A stretch of DNA of 64,000 nt from Acinetobacter chengduensis (lineage in GTDB: Bacteria > Pseudomonadota > Gammaproteobacteria > Pseudomonadales > Moraxellaceae). Shown here piece by piece: positions 55,156-64,000 of this stretch; position 1 is the stretch's first letter, and every line of letters starts with the position of its first letter. The translations under genes were made by a program, and so were the position numbers. The stretch is taken from positions 17,493 through 81,492 of the forward strand of contig NZ_RCHC01000016.1 of the NCBI RefSeq assembly GCF_003664645.1, in the 5' to 3' direction. Under the pieces are notes generated by a model, which worked only from the letters and a program-made list of their open reading frames with translations, was not told where the DNA came from and searched no databases.

Positions 55156-57114
55156 ATGTTAAATCGAATTTTCAAATCTCAACAATCTTATCAAATACTT
55201 GCCTTAGGTGTAGCAACTGCATGCGCCAGTATTTCTGCACAAGCTGCAGATGAACAGTTTAATGACGCATTACGTGCGGCCAACTCAGGTAATATTTCCT
55301 TATTGCAGCAGTATCAGGCACAAATGCAAAACGATGCTTTAGGTTACTATCCTGAATATTGGATGCTCAATACGAATTTAGCCTCGCAACCGACCAGTTC
55401 TATTACCAATTTTGCACAGCGCTATCCTCAGTCTGCAATGGCAGAAAAACTATCCGCAGATTATGTTGAAGAAAAAGTCAAAATGGCAGACTTTGCTTCA
55501 GCCCAACCAGTTTTACAGTATGTGAGTAATCCAGACCAAGCAGAAAGCTGTGCAATGGCACAAGTTCGTGCTAAATCAGGTGATCCATTGGTGTTTGCAG
55601 AATATAAAGATGTCTGGCTAACCACCAACTCACAACCTGATTCTTGTACGGGCTTGGGACGTATGATGCTTTCTAGCCCACTGATGACTACACAGGATCG
55701 TCAGCAACGTTTGTGGGGGCAGTTAAGAGCAGGTCAATCTGGTCAAGCCATTGCGACAGCGCAAAGTATTGGCATAAATTTGAGTTTGGCACAGCTCAAT
55801 AGCATTCAAGCCAATGCTTTAAACTATTTGTGGAATGCGCCTAAAGCCACAAAAGAAGATCAAGCCTACATTGTTTATGCCATTGGTCGTTTGGCCGATA
55901 GTGATTTAAATGCAGCATTCTCGACTGCGCGCCGTACAGCAGAAGGGCTACCTGAAGACGTACAAAAAGCTGTGTATCGTGCAGTGGCGTATGTCGGGGG
56001 CACTACAGTAATGAAAAATAATTTTAATCGTGAAGTGCTGGATTTTTATGATGCTAGTTACGGTTTGCCACTCAGTCCTGAAGAAGCGGAAATCTATGCT
56101 CGCCAAGCAATTCGCTTTAATGGCTGGAATAGTCTTCTTCGTGCAATTGATGGCATGAGTGTCACGCAACGTCAAGAAGACCGTTGGCAGTATTGGCTAG
56201 CACGTGCTTATGAACAGCAAGGTGATAATAAGTCTAAAAAAGCTGCGCAGGAAATTTATCGTCAATTGTCTGTGGGGGATGACTACCACAACCTTTTGGC
56301 CAAAGACCGTATTGGGCAAGCTTATAACAATATTCCAGCGTATAGCGAAGCGACCAATCAAGATGCAGTTCGATTGAGCCAAGATATACATTTCCGACGC
56401 GCATTTGCTTTACGTAGCGTAGGTGCTTCAGACAGCTTTGTGAACCGTGAATGGAACTGGGCTGTACGACAAGCGTATTTACGCCATGATGATGGTTTAA
56501 TTTTGGCAGCAGCTAAACGCGCAACGGATATGGGGTGGTATGACCGTGCTATTTATGCGGCCGACAGAACTACAGTTAAGCATAATTATAACTACCGTTA
56601 TGCCATGCCACACCGCTCTTATGTAGTTGCACATAGCCAAAATGCTGGCATTGACCCTGCTTGGGCTTATGGTTTAATGCGTCAAGAAAGTCGCTTTGTG
56701 ACCAGTGCACGTTCCCATGTGGGGGCAGGTGGACTCATGCAGATTATGCCTGACACCGCTAAATTGGTGGCACGCCAAATGGGGGAAACTTATAACCCTG
56801 CTGCTTTAAGTGATATGAATACTAACGTACGCTATGGCACCTTCTATTTGTCGATGATTCAACGCCAATTAAGCAATAGTCCTGTATTGGCAACAGCGGG
56901 CTACAATGCGGGTCCGAATCGTGCGCGACGTTGGCAACCCGATGCTCAACCGATCGCAGCTGACCAATATACAGAGACCATTCCATTAACTGAAACACGT
57001 GATTATGTGAAACATGTAATGACGAATGCTACTCATTACGGTATCTTGTTGGGACAAGGCTCACAAACTATTGGTCAGCGTATGCAAGCGATTCCATTGA
57101 GAAATTCGCAATAA
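55156..57114 (+). CDS. slt: soluble lytic murein transglycosylase Slt
   Basis: A 652-residue periplasmic enzyme that cleaves peptidoglycan between MurNAc and GlcNAc with formation of 1,6-anhydroMurNAc. It has a signal peptide (cut near SAQAA, residues 27-30), a long superhelical all-alpha domain (about 35-440) and a C-terminal catalytic domain with MRQESRF (catalytic Glu511), GAGGLMQIMPDTA and TAGYNAGPNRARRW. The length is close to E. coli Slt70 (645). A protein of RNase T2 fold follows after 46 bases on the same strand. Confidence 0.93.
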   Translation: MLNRIFKSQQSYQILALGVATACASISAQAADEQFNDALRAANSGNISLLQQYQAQMQNDALGYYPEYWMLNTNLASQPTSSITNFAQRYPQSAMAEKLSADYVEEKVKMADFASAQPVLQYVSNPDQAESCAMAQVRAKSGDPLVFAEYKDVWLTTNSQPDSCTGLGRMMLSSPLMTTQDRQQRLWGQLRAGQSGQAIATAQSIGINLSLAQLNSIQANALNYLWNAPKATKEDQAYIVYAIGRLADSDLNAAFSTARRTAEGLPEDVQKAVYRAVAYVGGTTVMKNNFNREVLDFYDASYGLPLSPEEAEIYARQAIRFNGWNSLLRAIDGMSVTQRQEDRWQYWLARAYEQQGDNKSKKAAQEIYRQLSVGDDYHNLLAKDRIGQAYNNIPAYSEATNQDAVRLSQDIHFRRAFALRSVGASDSFVNREWNWAVRQAYLRHDDGLILAAAKRATDMGWYDRAIYAADRTTVKHNYNYRYAMPHRSYVVAHSQNAGIDPAWAYGLMRQESRFVTSARSHVGAGGLMQIMPDTAKLVARQMGETYNPAALSDMNTNVRYGTFYLSMIQRQLSNSPVLATAGYNAGPNRARRWQPDAQPIAADQYTETIPLTETRDYVKHVMTNATHYGILLGQGSQTIGQRMQAIPLRNSQ

Positions 57115-57160
57115 TAGCTACGCCCATAGATAAATAATTTAAAAACTGGGGACAACATAC

Positions 57161-57817
57161 ATGCTGTTAAGCAGGCTAAATGCTGACAAGTTGTTGCAAT
57201 ATTTTTATGGCATTGCGGGTATGGGAATGTTTGCAGTGAGTACACATGCAAGCCCTACACCTGCAGGATATGTCATGGAAATACAGCTTGTGCCTGCTGT
57301 GTGTTCTTTAGATCCCCAGCGCAATAAAAAACGTAAATGTCTAGAAGGCTATTCATTGAATGTTGTTGGCCTTTATCCAGAAGTCACGTCTCAGCACAAT
57401 TGTGTGAGTAGTACCGCTTTAACTTTGCCACCAATTCAAGCCAAAGTTGTTGCACGGGTCATGCCAGACGAAAATGCGCGTAAACAGTTATGGCATAGCA
57501 TAGGTGGTTGTGTCCCTATGGCGGCCAATCAGTATTTTCGCATGATGATTAACTATGCCGAAAAGCTAAAAATTCCTGATGAATTAACCAGTCAAGAAAC
57601 ACGTGTTATACAAGCTTCGGTGTTACGTAATCGTATGTTGCGGTTGAATCCAGGTTTGCCAACGCAAGGTTTTGAATTTAGTTGTCAGCAGAACAAAACA
57701 AATAGCATATTAACCGAAATTAAAATTTGCTATCAAAGTAATGGTCGTTACAAGGCTTGTCCGAAAAACGTACAAAATAATTGCCCAGCGACTTTCACAA
57801 TTAAAGGCTCTTTTTAA
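57161..57817 (+). CDS. exported RNase T2-fold protein lacking catalytic histidines
   Basis: A 218-residue exported protein (signal peptide cut near THA-S, residue 30) that aligns along its length with E. coli RNase I: GYVMEIQLVPAVC to RYVLALSWQTGFC, the first active-site block, the Tyr/Phe-rich QYFRMMINYAEKL region, CQQNKTNSILTEIKIC and NCPATFTI. The two active-site blocks are changed: HGLWP is NVVGLYP (Val69 for His) and EYAKHGAC is LWHSIGGC (Ile for His, Leu for Glu). Six or more Cys are kept, so the fold is probably intact while RNase activity should be absent. It follows slt by 46 bases and ends in a terminator overlapping its stop. Confidence 0.8.
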   Translation: MLLSRLNADKLLQYFYGIAGMGMFAVSTHASPTPAGYVMEIQLVPAVCSLDPQRNKKRKCLEGYSLNVVGLYPEVTSQHNCVSSTALTLPPIQAKVVARVMPDENARKQLWHSIGGCVPMAANQYFRMMINYAEKLKIPDELTSQETRVIQASVLRNRMLRLNPGLPTQGFEFSCQQNKTNSILTEIKICYQSNGRYKACPKNVQNNCPATFTIKGSF

Positions 57818-57826
57818 GCCTTTTTT
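57803..57826 (+). terminator. terminator after the RNase T2-like gene
   Basis: AAAGGCT and AGCCTTT form a 7-bp stem with T run; the left arm lies within the last codons of the gene. Confidence 0.75.
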
Positions 57827-57987
57827 GCTATTTTATTTATATTTCCTATCATACTTTTGTTGAAAAGCATTCTCTTTTACATGCAAGCGTCAAAAGATTG
57901 GAGTACAATCTTTGCCGTTTATGATTATTAAGATTAGATAGAACAGCTATTTAATCATTATGACCTTCCTCAATTGGAGATAATTAC

Positions 57988-58974
57988 ATGAAGCAAGCAG
58001 TTCGTGTTGCCGTTACTGGCGCAGCTGGTCAAATCGGTTATAGCTTATTATTCCGTATCGCAAGCGGTGAAATGTTGGGTAAAGACCAACCAGTTATCCT
58101 TCAATTATTAGAAATTCCAGTTGAGAAAGCTCAACAAGCGCTTAAAGGCGTAATGATGGAACTTGATGACTGCGCATTCCCTCTTTTAGAAGGCATGATC
58201 GGTACTGATGATCCTAAAGTTGCATTCAAAGATGCTGACTACGCTCTTCTTGTTGGTTCACGTCCACGTGGCCCAGGCATGGAACGTGCTGACCTTCTTA
58301 AAGTAAACGGTGAAATCTTCATCGGTCAAGGTAAAGCGCTTAACGAAGTTGCTAGCCGTGACGTTAAAGTTCTTGTTGTAGGTAACCCTGCAAACACTAA
58401 CGCTTACATCGCAATGAAATCTGCTGCAGATCTTCCAGCGAAAAACTTCACAGCTATGCTTCGTCTTGACCACAACCGTGCGTTGACTCAATTGGCTCAA
58501 AAAGCTGGTGTTGCTGTTTCTGACATCAAAACAATGACAGTTTGGGGCAACCACTCTCCAACAATGTATGCTGACTACCGTTTTGCTACAGTAAACGGCG
58601 AAAGCTTAAAAGACAAAATCAACGATGCTGCTTGGAACAAAGACGTGTTCCTTCCAACTGTTGGTAAACGTGGTGCTGCGATCATCGAAGCACGTGGTTT
58701 GTCTTCTGCTGCTTCTGCTGCAAACGCTGCAATCGACCACATGCGCGATTGGGCTCTTGGCACAAATGGCGAATGGGTAACTATGGGTATTCCTTCTGAC
58801 GGTTCTTACGGTATCCCTGAAGGCGTAATGTTCGGTTTCCCTGTAACTTGCGAAAATGGCGAATACACAATCGTTCAAGGTCTTGAAATCGATGAATTCA
58901 GCCGTGAACGTATCAACTTCACTCTAAACGAGTTAGAAGAAGAACGTGCAGCAGTTGCTGACATGATTAAATAA
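57988..58974 (+). CDS. mdh: malate dehydrogenase
   Basis: A 328-residue NAD-dependent malate dehydrogenase of the TCA cycle. [14 protein letters not shown] (residues 10-23) is the Rossmann loop, LDHNRAL near 160 carries the substrate-orienting residues, and [10 protein letters not shown] near 187-196 contains the catalytic His. This is the cytosolic-type MDH used by Acinetobacter rather than the E. coli type. Codon use is strongly biased, as in the ribosomal genes, so expression is high. Monocistronic, with its own terminator. Confidence 0.95.
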   Translation: MKQAVRVAVTGAAGQIGYSLLFRIASGEMLGKDQPVILQLLEIPVEKAQQALKGVMMELDDCAFPLLEGMIGTDDPKVAFKDADYALLVGSRPRGPGMERADLLKVNGEIFIGQGKALNEVASRDVKVLVVGNPANTNAYIAMKSAADLPAKNFTAMLRLDHNRALTQLAQKAGVAVSDIKTMTVWGNHSPTMYADYRFATVNGESLKDKINDAAWNKDVFLPTVGKRGAAIIEARGLSSAASAANAAIDHMRDWALGTNGEWVTMGIPSDGSYGIPEGVMFGFPVTCENGEYTIVQGLEIDEFSRERINFTLNELEEERAAVADMIK

Positions 58975-58995
58975 TTTGATCTTCGATTAAATTAG

Positions 58996-59024
58996 AAAAA
59001 ACGCTCCATTTGGAGCGTTTTTTT
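58996..59024 (+). terminator. terminator of mdh
   Basis: AAAAACGCTCC and GGAGCGTTTTT form an 11-bp stem with a 4-base loop and seven T. Confidence 0.92.
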
Positions 59025-59119
59025 ATGCACAAAAAATAACAATGCATTCAAAAATATCAGCACAAGCACAGGATTGAACATGCTAAGTTAAAAAAGAAGA
59101 AAATCAGAGGGAAAATCCC

Positions 59120-59353
59120 ATGTTGGATATGAATGTCACACAAGAATTATTATTTCAGCAATTGGGTTTAGACAGCACGCCTGAGGCTATCGAACAGTTT
59201 ATTCAAACACATCAGCTAACTTTAGATACGCCTATGCATAAGGCAGATTTTTGGACTAAATCCCAACGAGATTTTTTAATCAGCCATTGGAAAAAAGATG
59301 ATGAGTGGGCCATGGTCATTGACCAATTGAATGAACAACTTCATGCAGATTAA
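59120..59353 (+). CDS. DUF2789 protein, copy 1
   Basis: A 77-residue acidic helical protein of family DUF2789. It has LLFQQLGLDSTPEAIEQFI near the start and FWTKSQRDFLISHWKKDDEW later, shared with the next gene. No signal peptide or membrane segment. Role unknown. It is a single-gene unit: a terminator follows within 25 bases. Confidence 0.82.
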   Translation: MLDMNVTQELLFQQLGLDSTPEAIEQFIQTHQLTLDTPMHKADFWTKSQRDFLISHWKKDDEWAMVIDQLNEQLHAD

Positions 59354-59377
59354 AAAACACTCACAAAAAGTAACAAC

Positions 59378-59407
59378 AAACCTAGTTTTATGACTAGGTT
59401 TTTTTTA
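59378..59407 (+). terminator. terminator after DUF2789 copy 1
   Basis: AAACCTAGT and ACTAGGTTT form a 9-bp stem with a 6-base loop and T run. Confidence 0.87.
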
Positions 59408-59470
59408 TGACATCTTATAAGTTAATTCAATAATAAATGACAATTAAGCTGATAAGGAGGGCGAAAGCTC

Positions 59471-59722
59471 ATGAAGAACAAACCATCCTTAGAACTTCTA
59501 TTTTCGCAGCTCGGTCTCGCTAACAGTCCTGCTGCTATTGAACTCTATGTGCGTACACATCAGCTGGCAGCCAATGTGTCACTACATGATGCACCATTTT
59601 GGAATAAGGGACAGCGTGCGCTTTTAATCAGTCATTTGGTGCAAGATGATGACTGGGCCATTTGGGTGGACGAGCTGAACCAACAACTCCACTTAGATGC
59701 TTATAAACTTCAAGCGGTATAA
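59471..59722 (+). CDS. DUF2789 protein, copy 2
   Basis: An 83-residue paralogue of the preceding protein, with LLFSQLGLANSPAAIELYV and FWNKGQRALLISHLVQDDDW matching copy 1. Its start follows AAGGAGGG, a near-ideal ribosome-binding site, so it is probably well translated. A separate terminator follows. Role unknown. Confidence 0.82.
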   Translation: MKNKPSLELLFSQLGLANSPAAIELYVRTHQLAANVSLHDAPFWNKGQRALLISHLVQDDDWAIWVDELNQQLHLDAYKLQAV

Positions 59723-59732
59723 ACCCAATATC

Positions 59733-59764
59733 AAAAAAAGCCTCAATCTCTAGAGGCTTTTTTT
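59733..59764. terminator. terminator after DUF2789 copy 2
   Basis: AAAAAAAGCCTC and GAGGCTTTTTTT form a 12-bp stem with an 8-base loop. A-rich left arm lets it act for the convergent gene too. Confidence 0.9.
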
Positions 59765-59795
59765 GTTTTTAGGACTACGCACCTAGGTAGAAGAC

Positions 59796-60323
59796 TCAGT
59801 GCAAGCGACTTTTTACAATTTTATCCATCCATGCTTCAGCACGGTAAGCATCAAATGCAGGATGTGTTTTCATGAGTTGTAAGTCAAACGCATTGGTTTT
59901 AGCATATTTACCCAACCAATGGCGTGTCATTGCGGGTTCATTTTTTGAAGCAGCTGCATAGGCCAAGAAGAAGTAAATATCACCATCATCATCGTGTGCA
60001 AGTGGCTTTAAAATTTGCTGGGTAATGGTTGCAAAGCGTTCTTCACGTGTTACTTCAAAGTACAGCATATACGCTTTAGCCAAGTGCAAAGATAAGTCGA
60101 TATATAAGCTCAATGGCATTTCTTCAAACTCAAGACGACCTTGCTCTAACAGCACGACTGCTTCTTGTAAGAAATGAATTTGTTCTTGGCGTACACGGCT
60201 TAGGGTAACCAACTGTAAGCGCAGGTCAGCGCGTTCTAAAGCGAGTTCGGGTTGATTGCCTTGTAAGTACAATTGATCCGTTTCACCAATACGTTGAATG
60301 ATGTCTTTGGTTAGGTCACGCAT
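59796..60323 (-). CDS. uncharacterised helical protein
   Basis: A 175-residue, probably all-helical cytoplasmic protein with TPR-like spacing (YLQGNQPELALERADLRLQL near the start, LSLHLAKAYMLYFEVTREE near the middle, LAYAAASKNEPAMTRHWL near 130). The ATG at 60323 has AGGA eight bases upstream and is preferred over ATG 60338. I do not recognise a family. It follows the 2OG-oxygenase gene on the same strand by 67 bases. Confidence 0.7.
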   Translation of the reverse strand: MRDLTKDIIQRIGETDQLYLQGNQPELALERADLRLQLVTLSRVRQEQIHFLQEAVVLLEQGRLEFEEMPLSLYIDLSLHLAKAYMLYFEVTREERFATITQQILKPLAHDDDGDIYFFLAYAAASKNEPAMTRHWLGKYAKTNAFDLQLMKTHPAFDAYRAEAWMDKIVKSRLH

Positions 60324-60390
60324 TGGTAGCATCCTCATGTTTGCAATGAAGCATATATGAGGATGAATTGTTAAATTTAAAGTTTTGCCT

Positions 60391-60993
60391 TTACCAAAGT
60401 GGCTGGTCTGCTCGGAGCCACGCCGTAATAGAGAGGCGTTGATGCTTAGCTTCTAAGACCTCATGGAGCAAATCACTTTGGAAAATAGCAATGCGATTGG
60501 GTTGTGGATGAATGATATGCCATTGATTATTTTTATCTTGGAGGCGTAGTTCTCCGCCCCAGCCATCTTCCCATGCTTCATGTATGTAATACACGGTAGA
60601 AATCATGCGTCCATTTTTACCTTGGGGATTATCGCGGTGTAATGCATAAAATTCACCCGCGTTATAGCAAGCGAAATGTGCTTCAGCTTCTTTAATGCCC
60701 AAAAAAAACGCCTGATTCAAATGTTGTGAAAGGGCGTTTAAAGCTTGAATATGTTGTTGTGCGACCTTGAGTTGCTGATCAATCCATAAAATATGATCAC
60801 TACGGATATTGGAGACCACGCCATTTTGGATGGCTGCGTCGCGAAATTCATTTAAATGCGTTGAACATTCATGGACCAATGCGCGTGTATATTCAGATGA
60901 ATACGCTTGGTCAATAATTGCAAAGCCATGTTGAGCTAAATTATCTAAAATTTGCTCAACAGGCCAAGACTTTGGGAGATGCATTGCATCCAT
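60391..60993 (-). CDS. 2OG-Fe(II) oxygenase
   Basis: A 200-residue iron- and 2-oxoglutarate-dependent dioxygenase with a double-stranded beta-helix core. The iron ligands are His119-x-Asp121 (LHRDNPQG) and His177 (SDLLHEVL), and Arg186 binds 2-oxoglutarate. The family is related to prolyl-4-hydroxylase-like proteins; target unknown. Starts possible at 60993 or at a second ATG nine bases later. It is probably co-transcribed with the helical protein downstream and is divergent from rlmJ. Confidence 0.85.
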   Translation of the reverse strand: MDAMHLPKSWPVEQILDNLAQHGFAIIDQAYSSEYTRALVHECSTHLNEFRDAAIQNGVVSNIRSDHILWIDQQLKVAQQHIQALNALSQHLNQAFFLGIKEAEAHFACYNAGEFYALHRDNPQGKNGRMISTVYYIHEAWEDGWGGELRLQDKNNQWHIIHPQPNRIAIFQSDLLHEVLEAKHQRLSITAWLRADQPLW

Positions 60994-61108
60994 ATAAAAC
61001 AGCCTAATGATGGTCGGAAAATAGCGATGTATTCTAGTAGAAGAATAGCATCGGAATGAAACTATTTTTCATGCTAAAATAGCCGTTGATATTAGGAATT
61101 TTAGAAAC

Positions 61109-61966
61109 ATGAACTACCGTCACCATTTCCATGCAGGCAACTTTGCCGATGTTATGAAGCATGTTTTATTGCTTCAGTTATTGAGTCGGCTGAATGCGAA
61201 AGACAAACCTTATCGCTATGTAGATACCCATGGTGGTGCAGGTAAGTACGATTTATCAACCTCTGAAGCACAAAAATCAGGTGAGTTTTTAAATGGTATT
61301 CATCGTTTGGTAAAACTTGATGATTCGATTAAACGCAATGCGCCAGAAGGTGTACAACAATATTTAAAAATTGTTGAAAAAATGCGTGAAAATTTTGGTA
61401 AGGGTGCTTATCCGGGTTCACCGTGGTTTGCGCTTGAAGGTATGCGTGAAACAGATAAGGCAACCATTTTTGAAATGCAACGTGATGTATTTCAACAGTT
61501 ACGCCACAACATTTTTGACAAACGTGCAGGCTTGCATGAACGCGATGCTTACGAAGGTCTTTTAGGGGTTATTCCACCGAAAGAAAAACGTGGCCTAGTG
61601 ATGATTGACCCACCTTACGAATTGGAACGAAAAGATTTCCCACAATTGGTAGAATTATTGGTTGCTGCTTATAAGAAATGGCCAACAGGCGTTTTTGCAG
61701 TGTGGTATCCAATTAAAGACCGCGCCATGATTGAACGTTTTGAAAAGAAAATGTACAAAACAGGTATTCGCCGTCAGTTGGTATGTGAAGTTTGTGTATG
61801 GCCTGATGATACTCCAGTGGGCTTAAATGGTTGTGGTCTATTGGTGATTAACCCACCTTGGAAATTCTCTGAAGATGCTGATGAAGCATTACAATGGTTA
61901 TTCCCACACCTTCGCATGAGTGAAAGTGGCGGTCATGCTGCTGTACGTTGGTTGGTTGGCGAATAA
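61109..61966 (+). CDS. rlmJ: 23S rRNA (adenine-2030-N6)-methyltransferase RlmJ
   Basis: A 285-residue SAM-dependent methyltransferase modifying A2030 of 23S rRNA. The family start MNYRHHFHAGNFADVMKHV is exact, and the catalytic DPPYE motif lies near residue 167-171. E. coli RlmJ has 280 residues. It has no overlapping neighbours; pssA follows after 57 bases. Confidence 0.94.
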   Translation: MNYRHHFHAGNFADVMKHVLLLQLLSRLNAKDKPYRYVDTHGGAGKYDLSTSEAQKSGEFLNGIHRLVKLDDSIKRNAPEGVQQYLKIVEKMRENFGKGAYPGSPWFALEGMRETDKATIFEMQRDVFQQLRHNIFDKRAGLHERDAYEGLLGVIPPKEKRGLVMIDPPYELERKDFPQLVELLVAAYKKWPTGVFAVWYPIKDRAMIERFEKKMYKTGIRRQLVCEVCVWPDDTPVGLNGCGLLVINPPWKFSEDADEALQWLFPHLRMSESGGHAAVRWLVGE

Positions 61967-62023
61967 GCCAGACGCTACACATAATATTTAAGTAAGACAA
62001 AAGGTCACAGTTAGGATCGAAGA

Positions 62024-62851
62024 ATGACAAATATAAATAAACCTGAACGGGAAGCTTCTACTAAAGATGAAAGTGCCTTTGATGGCATTACTTTTGAGGT
62101 GGAGGAAGAAGAACATACCCATGAAGGACAGAAAGTCAAACGTCGAGGTATCTATCTGTGGCCGAACCTGATTACAACCGCAGCGTTGTTATCAGGTTTC
62201 TATTCAATTATTGCCAGTATGAATGGTGATTACACTCAAGCGGTGTATGCGATTTTTATTGCGGCTTTATTAGATGGTTTAGATGGTCGTGTTGCTCGTG
62301 CCATTGGGGCGCAAAGCCCATTTGGTGAACAGTTCGATTCACTATCAGACTTGCTTGCATTTGGCGTGGCACCTGCCATTTTAATGTATAGCTGGAGTTT
62401 GAATGATCTTGGGCGTATTGGTTTGGCTGCGTGTTTTGTGTATACCGCATGCGCCGCATTCCGCTTGGCGCGTTTTAATGTGCAAATTGGCGTTGTAGAT
62501 AAGCGATATTTTATTGGTGTTGCAAGCCCATTAGCAGCTGTTATTATTATTTCACTGGTCTTGGTAGCACGTGATTTCCCAGCCGTTTTTGATTTGCGTG
62601 AAGCTGGTATTCAAGCACTGAATGCGGGGGTCATTATTGCGGTTGGTCTGCTCATGATTTCAAATATTAAATACTACTCATTTAAAACAGTCGACCGTAA
62701 GCGCGTACCATTTGCCGTATTGCCTATTGTTGTATTTGTTTTAGCGGCAGTCACTTATAATATTCCTGTAGGTGTATTGGTGATTGCGGTTATTTATGCA
62801 CTTTCAGGTTTTGTAACAACAATAATGGCGAGAAAACAAAGAGCCTCATAA
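62024..62851 (+). CDS. pssA: CDP-diacylglycerol-serine O-phosphatidyltransferase
   Basis: A 275-residue membrane enzyme making phosphatidylserine from CDP-diacylglycerol and serine. The CDP-alcohol phosphotransferase motif is DGLDGRVARAIGAQSPFGEQ followed by FDSLSD, with the metal-binding aspartates. It is the type I (Bacillus/Gram-positive-like, integral membrane) form rather than the E. coli type II form. The N-terminal 40 residues are an acidic cytoplasmic tail before the first helix. Confidence 0.93.
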   Translation: MTNINKPEREASTKDESAFDGITFEVEEEEHTHEGQKVKRRGIYLWPNLITTAALLSGFYSIIASMNGDYTQAVYAIFIAALLDGLDGRVARAIGAQSPFGEQFDSLSDLLAFGVAPAILMYSWSLNDLGRIGLAACFVYTACAAFRLARFNVQIGVVDKRYFIGVASPLAAVIIISLVLVARDFPAVFDLREAGIQALNAGVIIAVGLLMISNIKYYSFKTVDRKRVPFAVLPIVVFVLAAVTYNIPVGVLVIAVIYALSGFVTTIMARKQRAS

Positions 62852-62881
62852 ATGTAAAATCAAAATCAATAGGAGCTTGAT

Positions 62882-63967
62882 ATGCAGTTATTTCAAGATT
62901 TCTTTGATCAGTCCAAACAGCTGAATCAAGCTCCCTTCTATAAACAACAAAAAATTCCTTTCCATACGCCAACAGAAAAATACAAAGGCATTTTAATTGC
63001 ACTCAAAGTCCCAAACTTGCCAGCACCCTTACATTATCTCAATTTCTTCGTACAACTTGGTCAAGTGAATGTCCCTATATTGCAACATGCTCATAATAAG
63101 TCAGCTCTAGATACAAAGAAAATTCATTTGATGAGTAGCTGTAGTGCACGCATGGTGGGGCAGTTTGAAGCGCATCAGAAAGATGCAACATTTGATTTAG
63201 CTTCTCGACATATTCACATTGCGGATGATGCAGATGTCTTTGGCGATTTTCCAAATTTTCAATTTCAACGCGAACATTCCGAGCTGCGCTTGGATCTGAG
63301 CGTGCAAAGCTCTGACATAGTTTCATGTATTACTAAACTACGAATGGGCATGGCAGAACACTGGAGTGTATTGAGCCAATGTCAGGGGCAAGTGGCGTAC
63401 AAGGGCCAAGTTTATAATATTAACCAGCTCGGAACATTGGAGTTCGCCAGAGCCAGAGCCTTTCCACATTTTCCATTGGCATTTTACAGCATGAGTATGT
63501 TGAACCTGAGGAATGATCGACAACTCATTTTTATGCAACTCCGTGATACGCGAAATCAAATCGTACAGTCTCGTATCTATTTAAGAGATCTTCAGGCCAA
63601 TACACAGCAAATGTTCGATACAGCAGTTTATTTTCGAATACATCGCGTGTATCCCAAAATTACCACACCCTCTGGGCGTAACATGTATCTCCCACGAGAA
63701 TTTGAGTGGTGTATGCAAAATGAAAACATGCAGATTCGCTTGCAAGGACAAAGTCGAGGAGATTTTAAATTTGGTTTAGGCGCAGGTTATGCTGGAAGTT
63801 TTAGTTATCAAATCCAATTAAACGAACAGTTAGAAGAAGGTGAGGGGGGATATAGCGAATATATTGATTGTCGCAATTTGAATTGGCAAGAGCATCAACA
63901 AGACCAGTCTGTCCGCATGACACAAGCAGATTCAATGCCAGTTTTAGTTAAAAATAGCCAAAATTGA
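62882..63967 (+). CDS. uncharacterised protein (possibly DUF6670)
   Basis: A 361-residue, probably beta-rich protein without signal peptide or membrane helix. It has several lipocalin/AttH-like looking segments: HIHIADDADVFGDFPNF near residue 115 and GRNMYLPREFEWCMQNENMQIRLQ (given in parts) near 265-290. I recall related Acinetobacter proteins filed as DUF6670 but am not certain. It lies 30 bases after pssA and may be co-transcribed. GGAG lies upstream of the ATG. Confidence 0.65.
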   Translation: MQLFQDFFDQSKQLNQAPFYKQQKIPFHTPTEKYKGILIALKVPNLPAPLHYLNFFVQLGQVNVPILQHAHNKSALDTKKIHLMSSCSARMVGQFEAHQKDATFDLASRHIHIADDADVFGDFPNFQFQREHSELRLDLSVQSSDIVSCITKLRMGMAEHWSVLSQCQGQVAYKGQVYNINQLGTLEFARARAFPHFPLAFYSMSMLNLRNDRQLIFMQLRDTRNQIVQSRIYLRDLQANTQQMFDTAVYFRIHRVYPKITTPSGRNMYLPREFEWCMQNENMQIRLQGQSRGDFKFGLGAGYAGSFSYQIQLNEQLEEGEGGYSEYIDCRNLNWQEHQQDQSVRMTQADSMPVLVKNSQN

Positions 63968-64000
63968 GCAATAAAAAGACGCTTAAAGCTTTTTTTCGAA

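Overview
The window is chromosomal DNA from a gammaproteobacterium of the genus Acinetobacter (Moraxellaceae). This rests on low G+C, the protein sequences (an AlmA-type alkane monooxygenase, an NsrR/globin pair, a long YihA/EngB, DUF2789 proteins) and the gene order; I cannot fix the species. It is almost entirely housekeeping and core metabolic DNA. I see no insertion sequence, prophage, integron or CRISPR array.

Layout. 0-7.5 kb: a metal-dependent hydrolase, the GTPase EngB with an unusual acidic tail, an NO-sensing unit (NsrR plus a shortened flavohaemoglobin behind two good NsrR boxes), a HerA-like ATPase, a Cys/Met PLP enzyme and a GMP-synthase-like amidotransferase. 7.6-21.4 kb: the complete S10-spc-alpha ribosomal protein array from rpsJ to rplQ, including secY, rpmJ and rpoA, with a candidate promoter and leader in front, a long hairpin at the S10/spc junction, a promoter plus hairpin before rpsM, and a strong terminator at the end. 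21.5-25.3 kb: lipid and alkane catabolism (AlmA, an alpha/beta hydrolase, a long-chain-type acyl-CoA dehydrogenase). 25.4-32.4 kb: SdhE and its membrane partner, a 34-residue membrane microprotein, a lipoprotein, a rhombosortase, a fused TRAP permease, a DMT transporter and small envelope or zinc-ribbon proteins. 32.4-38.1 kb: PrlC, RNase R, then tRNA-Ser(GCU) and three identical tRNA-Arg(ACG) genes.

38.1-51.6 kb: a secreted double START-like protein, an FAH-family enzyme, a frameshifted AraC regulator divergent from two tandem EamA transporters, a YihY protein, a WrbA-like flavoprotein, a glycine-zipper protein with a split zinc ribbon, an orphan SsuA-type lipoprotein, Xpt, a DUF3108 protein and a TonB-like protein. 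51.7-54.8 kb: the miaB-ybeZ-ybeY RNA-modification and ribosome-maturation operon. 55.1-64 kb: the lytic transglycosylase Slt followed by an RNase T2-fold protein without its catalytic histidines, malate dehydrogenase, two DUF2789 paralogues, a 2OG-Fe(II) oxygenase, RlmJ, PssA and an uncharacterised protein.

The most interesting points are the catalytically empty RNase T2-like exported protein, the NsrR-controlled globin that has lost its reductase half, the AraC gene broken by one base in a G tract, the hairpin between rpsQ and rplN, the microprotein between operator-like palindromes, and recurring TTGTYAGACA-type intergenic sites that resemble FadR/GntR operators.
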